64,000 nt of DNA from Actinacidiphila paucisporea. Its GTDB lineage: Bacteria; Actinomycetota; Actinomycetes; Streptomycetales; Streptomycetaceae. Made by a program: the position numbers and the translations under genes. Shown one piece after another: positions 9,226-17,531 of this stretch. The notes beneath the pieces are model-generated. The model did not search any database, was not told the DNA's origin, and was given only the letters and a program-made list of their open reading frames with translations. How positions within the stretch are numbered: position 1 is the stretch's first letter; every line of letters begins with the position of its first letter. The DNA lies in contig NZ_FRBI01000025.1 of NCBI RefSeq assembly GCF_900142575.1, forward strand, positions 1 to 64,000, read 5' to 3'.

Positions 9226-9389
9226 CGTCCCGCGTCCCCGGCCCGTCACCTGCCACGTGGCGGGCCGGGGGCGCGGTTCCCGCGCGGCCGAACCCGCGCG
9301 GCGGACGGCCCGACTGTCCGGCGTGCTCCTGACGGGACGGCAGAGGTGAAGTTAGTCTGCCGGAACGTTCGTTGAGTGGAGGCTCCGTC

Positions 9390-11240
9390 ATGGGACGCAA
9401 CCGTCGCACGTACTCGCAAGCGCATCCATCCGGGCGCGACCCGCGACGCCGGGCCGCGCGGGCGGGGTCCGTGCTCGCCGCCGCGGTGGTGGCCGGCGCC
9501 CTCACCGCCGCCGCGCCGGCGCACCACGACCCGGGGGCACCACCCGCCAAGGCCCCGCTCGCCGTCGGGTACGGCGGTGCCGTCGCCAGCGTGGACGCCG
9601 ACGCCTCCGCGGCCGGCCTCGACGTGCTGCGGCGCGGCGGGAACGCGGTGGACGCCGCCGTGGCCACCGCCGCGGCGCTCGGCGTCACCGAGCCGTACTC
9701 CTCGGGCATCGGGGGCGGCGGCTACTTCGTCTACTACGACGCCCGGCAGCACAAGGTGTTCACCATCGACGGCCGGGAGACCGCGCCGCACAGTGCCACC
9801 GACCAGCTCTTCGTCGAGAACGGCCAGCCGCTGGCCTTCGCCGACGCGGTCACCAGCGGCCGCAGCGTCGGCGTGCCCGGCACCGCCGCGACCTGGCAGA
9901 CGGCACTCGACTCCTGGGGCTCGCGGCGGCTGGGCGAGGTGCTGCGGCCCGCCGAGAAGATCGCCCGCGACGGCTTCACCGTGGACGCGACCTTCAACTC
10001 CCAGACCGCGGCCAACCAGGCCCGCTTCAAGGACTTCCCGGCCACCGCCGCGCTGTTCCTGCCCGGCGGGCAGCCACCGGCCGTCGGCTCCACGCTGCGC
10101 AATCCCCAGCTCGCCCGCACCTACCAGGAGCTGGGCGCCAAGGGGGTCGGCGCGATCTACCACGGCGACATCGGCGCGGACATCGTCCGCACCGTACGCA
10201 ATCCCCCGGTGGACCCCGCCGCCACCCGCGTGGTGCGCACCGGCGACCTCACCGCCGCGGACCTGGCGTCGTACAGCGCGAAGAGGCAGGCACCGACCCA
10301 CACCGAATACCGCGGACTGGACGTCTACGGTCCTTCGCCGTCCTCGTCGGGCGGCACCACCGTGGCCGAGGCGCTGAACATCCTGCAGCACACCGACCTC
10401 AAGAACGCCTCGCAGGTGCAATACCTGCACCACTACATCGAGGCGAGCCGGATCGCGTTCGCCGACCGCGGCCGCTGGGTCGGCGACCCCGCGTTCGAGC
10501 AGGTGCCGACCGCGGGGCTGACCTCGCAGCCGTTCGCCGACTCGCGGGCCTGCCTGATCAAGGACGACGCGGTGCTGACCAGCCCGCTCGCCCCGGGCGA
10601 CCCGGCGCACCCGGCCGCGTGCGGCGGTACGGGAACCGCCGCGCCGACCACGTACGAGGGCGAGAACACCACGCACCTGACGGTGGCCGACAAGTGGGGC
10701 GACGTCGTCGCCTACACGCTGACCATCGAGCAGACCGGCGGCAGCGCGATCACCGTGCCGGGCCGCGGCTTCCTGCTCAACAACGAGCTGACCGACTTCT
10801 CCTTCGTGCCCGCCAACCCGGCCGTCCACGACCCCAACCTGCCCGGACCCGGCAAGCGCCCGCGCTCGTCGATCTCCCCGACCATCGTGCTCAAGGACGG
10901 CCTGCCGGACTTCGCGATCGGCTCGCCCGGCGGCGCGACCATCATCACCACCGTGCTCCAGGTCCTCACCGAGCACGTCGACCGCGGCCTGCCCCTGCTC
11001 GACGCGATCGCCGCGCCCCGCGCCAGCCAGCGCAACGCGGCGAACACCGAACTCGAACCCGCCCTGTGGAACAGCCCGCTGAGGTCCGGCCTGGAGGGCA
11101 TCGGCCACCACTTCACCCAGAACCCGGAGATCGGCGCCGCCACCGGTATCCAGCACCTCCCCGACGGCCGCTGGCTGGCCGCGGCGGAGCCGGTACGCCG
11201 CGGCGGCGGGTCGGCGATGGTGGTGACTCCGGCGCGGTAG
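9390..11240 (+). CDS. ggt: Gamma-glutamyltransferase
   Basis: A 616-aa exported enzyme that transfers or hydrolyses gamma-glutamyl groups from glutathione and related peptides. The ATG at 9390 has GTGGAGG upstream; an in-frame ATG at 9372 has none. A signal-like hydrophobic segment lies at about residues 25-45. The family landmarks are present: DVLRRGGNAVDAAVA, the SSGIGGGGYF loop, a probable autocleavage Thr within GENTTHLTV that becomes the nucleophile of the small subunit, LNNELTDF and SPGGATIITTVLQ. The gene is monocistronic and ends 17 bases from the convergent membrane-protein gene. Confidence 0.92.
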   Translation: MGRNRRTYSQAHPSGRDPRRRAARAGSVLAAAVVAGALTAAAPAHHDPGAPPAKAPLAVGYGGAVASVDADASAAGLDVLRRGGNAVDAAVATAAALGVTEPYSSGIGGGGYFVYYDARQHKVFTIDGRETAPHSATDQLFVENGQPLAFADAVTSGRSVGVPGTAATWQTALDSWGSRRLGEVLRPAEKIARDGFTVDATFNSQTAANQARFKDFPATAALFLPGGQPPAVGSTLRNPQLARTYQELGAKGVGAIYHGDIGADIVRTVRNPPVDPAATRVVRTGDLTAADLASYSAKRQAPTHTEYRGLDVYGPSPSSSGGTTVAEALNILQHTDLKNASQVQYLHHYIEASRIAFADRGRWVGDPAFEQVPTAGLTSQPFADSRACLIKDDAVLTSPLAPGDPAHPAACGGTGTAAPTTYEGENTTHLTVADKWGDVVAYTLTIEQTGGSAITVPGRGFLLNNELTDFSFVPANPAVHDPNLPGPGKRPRSSISPTIVLKDGLPDFAIGSPGGATIITTVLQVLTEHVDRGLPLLDAIAAPRASQRNAANTELEPALWNSPLRSGLEGIGHHFTQNPEIGAATGIQHLPDGRWLAAAEPVRRGGGSAMVVTPAR

Positions 11241-11257
11241 GCGACTTCCGCTCGCGG

Positions 11258-12067
11258 TCAGCCGCCCTTGCGGAGGCGGGAGTTGACCTCGCGGCCGATG
11301 GCCGGGGTCACCTGCACCTCCTCCGCGGGGGCGGCCCCCAGCCGGCGGGCCAGGGCCTGGCCGTGGAGGTCCACCGCGGCCTCCACCAGGTCGGCGGCGG
11401 CCTCGACGGCGGCGCGGGCACGGAGCAGCGCGCCCAGCCAGGTCAGCAGCGACAGGGCGGTCAACGGATACCAGGCCAGGGCGGGGACGAGGGAGAGCAG
11501 CGCCCACGACGCCGAGTCGGTGGCGTCGAGCCAGGCGCGGTCGGCGGCTCGCAGGTCGTCGCGGTCGGGGGCGGGGAGCAGCAGCCACAGGCGCGGCCAG
11601 GCGGACGGCAGGTCGAGGCCGTACTCGGCCCGTACGCGGGACTCCACGGCCTGCAGCCGGTCGCCCATCCAGGTCGCCGAGCGCGGTCGGGCCAGGGCGA
11701 CGCGGTTGCGTGCCGCCGCGTGGCGCGGGCCGGCGGCGTCGTGGGCGTGGGCGACCGCGAGGCGGTCGGCCTCCTCCCAGCGGCGCAGGCGGCGGTGGAA
11801 CCACGGGCGGAGCAGGGCCTGGTGGCGCCGGCCGAGGAAGAGGTCGGCGACGTAGCGGGAGAGGATGCGCCGGGCCAGGACCGCGGCCGTGGCGGCGCCG
11901 GCGGTCAGCACCGCCGCCCTGATCCAGGCCGCGGGCTCGTGCGGCAGGTGCTGCCAGCCGCCGTGGCGGCGGACGCCGATCGCGTAGAGCGCCCCGGCCG
12001 TCCACAGCAGGGCCTCGGGAGTGCCGAGGTCCCGCCAGGCGCGCGGGTGTTCGCCGTATGCCCACAT
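11258..12067 (-). CDS. Membrane protein, last gene of STAND/kinase operon
   Basis: A 269-aa protein of unknown family. Hydrophobic segments occur near residues 45-67 and, as a longer pair, near 185-215 (WALLSLVPALAWYPLTAL). Between them is a charged Arg/Ala-rich cytosolic-looking region (about 70-180) with HQALLRPWFHRRLRRW. The C-terminal tail is an amphipathic Ala/Glu helix. The start lies only 4 bases after the stop of the kinase-like gene, so it is almost certainly co-translated with it and the STAND ATPase. By position it could be a membrane anchor or effector for that pair; this is inference. Confidence 0.7.
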   Translation of the reverse strand: MWAYGEHPRAWRDLGTPEALLWTAGALYAIGVRRHGGWQHLPHEPAAWIRAAVLTAGAATAAVLARRILSRYVADLFLGRRHQALLRPWFHRRLRRWEEADRLAVAHAHDAAGPRHAAARNRVALARPRSATWMGDRLQAVESRVRAEYGLDLPSAWPRLWLLLPAPDRDDLRAADRAWLDATDSASWALLSLVPALAWYPLTALSLLTWLGALLRARAAVEAAADLVEAAVDLHGQALARRLGAAPAEEVQVTPAIGREVNSRLRKGG

Positions 12068-12071
12068 GGCG

Positions 12072-13670
12072 TCAGCGCAGCGTGCGGCGCAGCGGCTTGG
12101 CGCCGGCGCGTGGAAGGTGGCAGGCCGGCAGCGCGCCGCCCGGTTCGCGCCGCTCGCTGCGGCCGCACACCTCCAGCGGGCAGACGAAGACCTCGCCCGG
12201 TTCGGGCTGCCCTTCGGTGCCGCGCGTGCCGTAGCGGCTGTCCGGGTCGGGGCCGCCCAGGGTCCGCACGAACTCCCGGTACTGCCCGGTGCGGTCCAGG
12301 CCGCTGAGCGCGGCGCCGCGCAGTTCCTCCAGCTCCTCGGCCAGGTCCCCGCCCTCCTGCGCGGCCGCCGCCCGTGCCGCCTCGGGCAGGTCGCGGCACA
12401 GCCAGGCGATCCACGCGGTACGGGGAGCGCGACCGCCCGCGGCGGGTGGGCCGGTGCGGCGGGAGGCGGGGTTCCGGTCGGCGAACTCCTTCAGCGCCCG
12501 CGCCGCCAGCCGCAGATACCAGGCCTTGTCCGCCTCCCGCACCGAGGTCCGCCCGATGAACATCAGCGAGCAGGCGGCCAGGGACAGCAGCGTCTGCTCC
12601 CGCCACTCCCTCGCCAGGCCCGACGGCTCGATCCAGGCTGAGGCCGCCCGGTCCACGCCGGTGACGAGGGCCGCGAGCCAGCCCGGCACCAGCAGGGCGG
12701 GACCGGAGCGCGGATCGAGCAGCAGGTCGATCAGCGCGTCCTTCTGCGCGTCGGAGACCGTGTCCAGCGTCCGGGCCGCGACGTAGAGCACCAGGTGGAC
12801 CGGGTCGCGGGTCAGCGGGCCGTGGGCGCTGTAGAGCGCGTTGTCGATGAGGTAGAACTCGCCGGCGGCCAGCACCGACCCGGCGCGCACCAGCGCGTTG
12901 TCGGTGTGCAGGTCGCCGTGGCACCTGCCGCGCAGCGGCCCGATGGAGGCGGTGTCGCCGAAGTAGCCGCCCTGCGCCGCGGCGAAGGGATTCGGCAGCG
13001 GGCCGCGCTCCCCTTCCAGGACGATCTCCTCGCCCTGGTGGACCTGCGCCGCGGCGTACAGCCGGCCGCCCGGCTCGAACTGGCCGCGCAGGTGGAGCCC
13101 GAGGAATTCCGCCACGGTGAGGGGCTTCTCGTCCAGCGGCAGATACACGTCCTGCGCCCAGTCGGCGAGCACCGCGCGGACGACCTCCACACACGAGTCC
13201 ACGACGGCCTGCGGAGGATACGCGGGCCAGCCGGGCGCGGCCGGGGCCCGGTCCAGCATCCTGCGCAGCAGCGTCGTCAGCACCTGCATGTCGTCGAAGG
13301 TCTCGCCGGCGATCGTCTGGAAGGTGATCCAGGTGGTGTCGTCGACGCGTATCGGCTCGTGCACCGGCACCGACAGGTGCCGGGCGGCGAAGGCCTCGGC
13401 GTCCTTGATCGCGTTGCGGTGGCGGGTGTACTCGATCGCGTCGAAGGTCTCCTCGCCCGCCGACGCGACCTTCATCAGCAGCCGGCGGCTCCTCCTGCGG
13501 TGCTCGTCGGTCTCCCGCACCAGGGCCACCTGGGCGCGGCTGCGGCCGTTGACCAGCCAGCGGTCGAAACCGTAGCGCCGCTCGTGCACGGCGGCCCACT
13601 GCGCGAGGGCGTCGGCTGCGGCCGGCTCCAGGCCGTTCCGCAGCTCGTCCTCGATGAAGCCGTCAGCCAT
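12072..13670 (-). CDS. Kinase/phosphotransferase-fold protein coupled to STAND ATPase
   Basis: A 532-aa protein with a kinase-like core. A probable ATP-binding Lys67 lies in RLLMKVAS. The catalytic loop HGDLHTDN is at 251-258, as in aminoglycoside-phosphotransferase-type and related kinases. LIDN at 274-277 occupies the place of the DFG/IDW metal-binding Asp. The substrate is unknown. The N-terminal 60 residues and C-terminal helical region (after about 330) match nothing I recognise. It resembles kinase-like 'ternary complex associated' domains described near NTP-dependent conflict proteins, but that assignment is tentative. Its ATG overlaps the last 8 bases of the STAND gene and the membrane gene follows 4 bases later. 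The C-terminal 90 residues are Arg/Gly/Pro-rich. Confidence 0.75.
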   Translation of the reverse strand: MADGFIEDELRNGLEPAAADALAQWAAVHERRYGFDRWLVNGRSRAQVALVRETDEHRRRSRRLLMKVASAGEETFDAIEYTRHRNAIKDAEAFAARHLSVPVHEPIRVDDTTWITFQTIAGETFDDMQVLTTLLRRMLDRAPAAPGWPAYPPQAVVDSCVEVVRAVLADWAQDVYLPLDEKPLTVAEFLGLHLRGQFEPGGRLYAAAQVHQGEEIVLEGERGPLPNPFAAAQGGYFGDTASIGPLRGRCHGDLHTDNALVRAGSVLAAGEFYLIDNALYSAHGPLTRDPVHLVLYVAARTLDTVSDAQKDALIDLLLDPRSGPALLVPGWLAALVTGVDRAASAWIEPSGLAREWREQTLLSLAACSLMFIGRTSVREADKAWYLRLAARALKEFADRNPASRRTGPPAAGGRAPRTAWIAWLCRDLPEAARAAAAQEGGDLAEELEELRGAALSGLDRTGQYREFVRTLGGPDPDSRYGTRGTEGQPEPGEVFVCPLEVCGRSERREPGGALPACHLPRAGAKPLRRTLR

Positions 13671-16437
13671 GTGCGCTCCCCTGCTCCTCGTCGTCGGTCG
13701 GGCCGCGGCGGCGTACCGCCTCCGCGGTGTCCTGCGACAGCACCGTGTCCGGGTGGGCGGGCCCGAGCAGGCGCAGTCGGTCGTCCAGGACCGCGGTCAG
13801 CTCCTCGCGCGCCTCGTCGACCGCGCCTCGGTCGAGCAGGACGAGCCCGAGGCGGTGCCGGGTCAGGAGTGTCGCGGGGTGGGTCGCCCCGAGCAGCTCG
13901 CGGCGGGCGGCCAGCAGCGCGCGGGCCAGCTTCTCGGCCTCGTCCAGCGTGCCCAGGTCGTGCAGCACCGCGACGAGCGAGTGGCGTACGGCCAGGGTCC
14001 GCGGGTGCCGCTCGCCGCGCACCTCGTCGTTGACCCGTGCCAGGTGCCGCAACTCGGCTTCGGCCCGGGGGAGTTCGTCCATCGCGTGCAGGAGGTCCGC
14101 CAGGTGGTGCCGGGTGACCAGCGTCGCCGGGTGCAGGTCGCCCAGCACCTTGCCGCGCAGGGCGAGCACCTGCTCGTAGGCGGCCCGCGCCGCCGGCAGG
14201 TCGCCGGCCACCCGCAACTGGTCCGCGACCCCGTTGCGGCTGGTCAGCGTGTCGGGGTGCAGCTCGCCCAGCAGGCGGACCCTGGCCAGCAGCGTGGCGG
14301 CGAACAGCTCGCCCGCCTCGTCGAGTCGCCCGCTCTCGCGCAGCGTACGGGCCAGGTAGTGCTGCGACACGAGGGTGTCGGGGTGCTCGGGGCCCAGCCG
14401 CCGCCGGCGCTCGGCCAGGACCTGCCGGAAGTCGCGCTCCGCGTCGGCCGGCCGGCCCCGGTCGTAGCGCACCCGTGCCAGGTCATGGCGCAGCCCGAGG
14501 ACCAGCGGGTCGTCGCCGGCCGTACGGTCCCGCGCCGCTTCCAGGGCACGCAGATACGCCTCCTCGGCCCGCGCCAGGTGGCCGGCCGCCCGCAGGAACC
14601 CCGCCGCCCGGCGGGCCAGCCCCAGCGCCTCGGCGAAGCCCTCGCCGGCTCCGGCGGCGCCGTGCTTGCCCAGCAGGTCGAGCGGCGCGGCGCAATGGTC
14701 GGCGAGCAGGCCCCACAGGTCCCAGTCGGCCGGGGCTTTCGGGTCCGCGGTCGCGGTGGCCGCGCGGAGCAGGGCCATGGCAGGGGCCAGGTAGTCGTCG
14801 AGCTGCGCGCGGAAGGCGGCGGACTGCCGGGTCGTGTCCCGCACCAGCGTGTGCAGCGTGAGGACCGGCGGGTCCGCGTCGCGCGACAGGGTGATCAGCC
14901 CGAGCCCGTCCAGGCCGCGCAGCGCGTCCCACGCCCCGCCGGCGGGCAGCCGGGAGAAGGGCGGTGAGCCGGCGAGCAGGTCGGCGCGCAGCAGCAGCCC
15001 GTACGGCACGGGCGACGGGCCGAGGCACGCCAGCAGCCGGAGCAGCGGCCGGGCCAGGGCCAGCCCGCGGCCGTCGAGCAGGTCGAGGGACAGCTCCCAG
15101 GTCCTGGCCACGGTGACATGGCGGCGCCTGGTGGCGGGGGTTCCGGGCGGGACCGCCGTCAGCAGCTCCCCACCCGCCTCACGGTCCAACGCCTCCTGGT
15201 AGGCGGCGAAGCCGCGCGGCAGGTCGGCGGCGGCGAGCCCCGCGGGTATCTCCCGCGCCTCGGCCAGGTAGCGGCCGGCCGACGCCAGTGCCAGCGGCAG
15301 GCCGCCGAGCCGGGCGGACAGCGACTCGGCCTCCTCGCCGGACCCGGCCCCGGGCCCGGCCAGTTCGCGCAGGACCAGCGCGCCCTGCTCCTGGTCGAGG
15401 CCGCCCATCCGGTGCAGTGACAGCCACGCGGGCGGTTGCGCGCCCCAGGTCGCCGGGGTGCCGTCGCGGGTGGTGACGACGACCGTGCCGCTCTGCGGCG
15501 GGGCGGTGAGCCAGCCTGCGCCGTCCGTGACGCGCTGGCCGGGCAGGGCGAGGGAATCCGGCGGGTCGTCGGCATTGTCCAGGACCAGCAGCCAGCGCCC
15601 GTCGACGCCCCGCAGCCGTCCCGCCAGGACGTCGGGAAGGCTGCCGAGTCGTAACTCGTCCGCGGACGCGCCCAGTTCGAGTGCCAGCGCCAGCATGCCC
15701 GCGGTGACCGCGGACGGTGAGTCCGCGGCCACCCACCAGGTGCGTACGCCCTGCCCGCCGACCTGCCGGGCCACGCTCAGCGCCACCGTGCTCTTGCCGC
15801 ACCCGCCGAGGCCGTGCAGGACGTGCACCCCCGGCTCCCCGGGAAGGCGCGGGCCCGCGGCCGCCGCCCCCAGCCGGTGGACGAGCGCGTCCCGGCCGCG
15901 CAGGGCCGGCTCGTGGTCCAGCCGCCCGACAGGGGGCCTGGTCGACACGGTGAGCCGCGCGGCGCCGGCCGCGGAGAGGACGGCGCCGGGCTCGCCGGGC
16001 CGCGGGGCCTGCCCGGCGGGCGGTTCGCCGACCGTGCCCTTCACCCGCCAGTACGCCTCTTCCCACGCCTGCACCTCGCCGGCGCGGGTGACGCCCGCGG
16101 CTCGCAGAATGCGGCGGAGCTGGTCCTCGGGAGCCAGGCCGGGCAGATTCGTCCCCGACAGGTAGCCGTTCAGGGTGCTCGCCGGCATGCCGGCGGCCTT
16201 CGCCAGACTCCGCACGCTCAGCCGCGCGCCGAGCCGCAGCAAGGTCAGCTCGCGGCCGAACTCGCGCCGGGTGGCGATCCTGCGGGGATCGGGCGGCGGT
16301 GGGCCGCCCCGGGCGCCGGGCACTGTCACAGCGAACCCCGCGACGCGGGCCCCGTGGCCGGGAGGCGCCGCCGGAGGGCGGGCATGGGTGTCATGAGGGT
16401 CCACAGGGGCGAAGTCGGCGCATTCGTAAGATTTCAT
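13663..16437 (-). CDS. XRE-type HTH / NB-ARC STAND ATPase with C-terminal TPRs
   Basis: A 924-aa signal-transduction ATPase. A helix-turn-helix of XRE type is at about 60-116 (LSVRSLAKAAGMPASTLNGY). The NB-ARC ATPase has a P-loop GLGGCGKST at 209-217, a Walker B-like WLLVLDNADD, the VVVTTRDG sensor strand and the GLPLALA motif. From about residue 590 on, repeated 42-residue helical hairpins (pattern A..L..EHPDTL.S...LA) form a TPR array that normally senses a ligand. Bacterial proteins of this layout act as regulators or immune-type switches. The ATG at 16437 has only a weak ribosome-binding site, and GTG codons at about 16329 and 16323 are alternatives. It starts right beside a degenerate repeat region and overlaps the kinase-like gene by 8 bases. 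Confidence 0.82.
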   Translation of the reverse strand: MKSYECADFAPVDPHDTHARPPAAPPGHGARVAGFAVTVPGARGGPPPPDPRRIATRREFGRELTLLRLGARLSVRSLAKAAGMPASTLNGYLSGTNLPGLAPEDQLRRILRAAGVTRAGEVQAWEEAYWRVKGTVGEPPAGQAPRPGEPGAVLSAAGAARLTVSTRPPVGRLDHEPALRGRDALVHRLGAAAAGPRLPGEPGVHVLHGLGGCGKSTVALSVARQVGGQGVRTWWVAADSPSAVTAGMLALALELGASADELRLGSLPDVLAGRLRGVDGRWLLVLDNADDPPDSLALPGQRVTDGAGWLTAPPQSGTVVVTTRDGTPATWGAQPPAWLSLHRMGGLDQEQGALVLRELAGPGAGSGEEAESLSARLGGLPLALASAGRYLAEAREIPAGLAAADLPRGFAAYQEALDREAGGELLTAVPPGTPATRRRHVTVARTWELSLDLLDGRGLALARPLLRLLACLGPSPVPYGLLLRADLLAGSPPFSRLPAGGAWDALRGLDGLGLITLSRDADPPVLTLHTLVRDTTRQSAAFRAQLDDYLAPAMALLRAATATADPKAPADWDLWGLLADHCAAPLDLLGKHGAAGAGEGFAEALGLARRAAGFLRAAGHLARAEEAYLRALEAARDRTAGDDPLVLGLRHDLARVRYDRGRPADAERDFRQVLAERRRRLGPEHPDTLVSQHYLARTLRESGRLDEAGELFAATLLARVRLLGELHPDTLTSRNGVADQLRVAGDLPAARAAYEQVLALRGKVLGDLHPATLVTRHHLADLLHAMDELPRAEAELRHLARVNDEVRGERHPRTLAVRHSLVAVLHDLGTLDEAEKLARALLAARRELLGATHPATLLTRHRLGLVLLDRGAVDEAREELTAVLDDRLRLLGPAHPDTVLSQDTAEAVRRRGPTDDEEQGSAHG

Positions 16438-16440
16438 CAG

Positions 16441-16800
16441 CGTAGCCCGCCGCCGTCCCAGGGCGGGTGGATTCGCCGCAGACTCCGGTGCCGTCCCGGC
16501 GGGGTGGATTGGCCGCGGCTCCGCCGCCGTCCCGGGCCGGGCGGGACGGCGGACTCGGCTGCTGTCCCCGGGCGGGGGGGGATTCGTCGCAGGGTCCAAT
16601 GCCGTCCGGGCAGGGTGGATTGGTCGCGGGCACTGCCGCTGTCCGCGGGACGGCGGACTCGGCTGCCGTCCGCGGGCGGGGGGATTCGTCGCGGACTCCG
16701 CCGCCGTCCCTGGCCGGGCGGGACCGCGGACTCGGCTGCGTCCCGAGCGGGCGGATTCGTCGCGGGCACCGGCGACTGCCGCACACGCGCCGGCCCCGCG
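16441..16800. repeat. Degenerate GC-rich repeat array upstream of STAND gene
   Basis: About six imperfect copies of a unit with the core GGNGGATTCGTCGCGG (variants with ATTGG and CCGC) followed by a CCGTCC-type spacer are spaced about 36-71 bases apart, near 16467, 16503, 16569, 16615, 16680 and 16751. Open frames exist in several directions but their amino-acid sequences are low-complexity. No gene is called. Together with the tandem repeats to the right it fills the 488-base gap 16438-16925. Confidence 0.6.
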
Positions 16801-16836
16801 CCGGGTGGAAGCGCCGGCGCCCCCTCAGCGGAGGTC

Positions 16837-16953
16837 CGCGGTCGCCGTCGTGCCGGTGGCAGCAGGCCGGCAGGCACCGGTCGTCGTCATGCCGGCGGCA
16901 GCAGGCCGGCAGGCACCGGTCGTCGTCATGCCGGTGGCAGCAGGGCGGCAGGC
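16837..16953. repeat. Three tandem 39-bp repeats spanning a stop codon
   Basis: Units at 16837-16875 (diverged at one end), 16876-16914 and 16915-16953 are nearly identical, with a 39-base period. On the minus strand the unit reads GTGCCTGCC then CTGCTGCC then CCGGCATGACGACG. The unit at 16915-16953 contains the last codons of the 201-aa gene and its TGA, so the 3' end of that gene has been copied in tandem. Confidence 0.75.
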
Positions 16954-17531
16954 ACCCCGAACGGGGCCCCGCTGCCGGTCGCCGCCGTCCGGTCCCACCA
17001 GCGGCGCGTCTGCGTCACGTCGTTGCGGGCGCGGGACCGGGCGGCCATCTCGAAGGCAGCGGACGGGTGGTGGGTGGCCGCGGCGCACCGCCACCAGTCG
17101 GCCGCCTCCCCGGGGCGGCGCCGCACCTGGGCCCGTACGCCACGCTCGTACGCCACGACACCCGCCCCGGCGTCGACCAGTACGGACTCGGCGTTCGGGG
17201 ACGTCCAGTACCAGTGGTCGGCGGGCACCTCGGGCGCGAGGCAAACGGTGGCCGCCGTGATCGCGGCCGCACATCCTCCGGCGGCCGGCAGCGGCTCCGC
17301 GGCCGGCCGGTCCGGCTCCCGGCCGTCGCGCAGCCGCCGTTCCAGCAGCGCCCGCCACTGCGCCATCACGGCCAGCGCCGCGTCGAGGCGGTGTCCGTGC
17401 TGGGCGGCGAGCAGCCGCACCCTGGTGTGGGACAGCGTGTCCTCCAGCTCGGCGAAGGCCGATTCGTACAGCCGCTGCCACGCCGGGCAGCACACGCGGG
17501 CGCGGGCCCACGCCGGGTCGGCTATTGCCAC
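16926..17531 (-). CDS. Small Sel1/TPR-like protein coupled to AlaX-like gene
   Basis: A 201-aa protein starting at GTG 17531, which overlaps the last 10 bases of the AlaX-like gene; the longer upstream frame is a shadow. The first half is helical (LYESAFAELEDTL, LAVMAQWRALLERRL). A middle part contains three cysteines. Residues about 140-188 read AADWWRCAAATHHPSAAFEMA then RRWWDRTAATG, a spacing like Sel1 or TPR helical repeats. No named family was recognised. Translational coupling suggests it works with the editing protein. Its stop codon lies inside the 39-base tandem repeats. Confidence 0.68.
   Translation of the reverse strand: MAIADPAWARARVCCPAWQRLYESAFAELEDTLSHTRVRLLAAQHGHRLDAALAVMAQWRALLERRLRDGREPDRPAAEPLPAAGGCAAAITAATVCLAPEVPADHWYWTSPNAESVLVDAGAGVVAYERGVRAQVRRRPGEAADWWRCAAATHHPSAAFEMAARSRARNDVTQTRRWWDRTAATGSGAPFGVPAALLPPA

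Noticed and set aside
16391-16925. Several open frames across the repeat region as genes
   Set aside because: Frames are open on both strands with low-complexity Pro/Arg/Gly content and no ribosome-binding sites.
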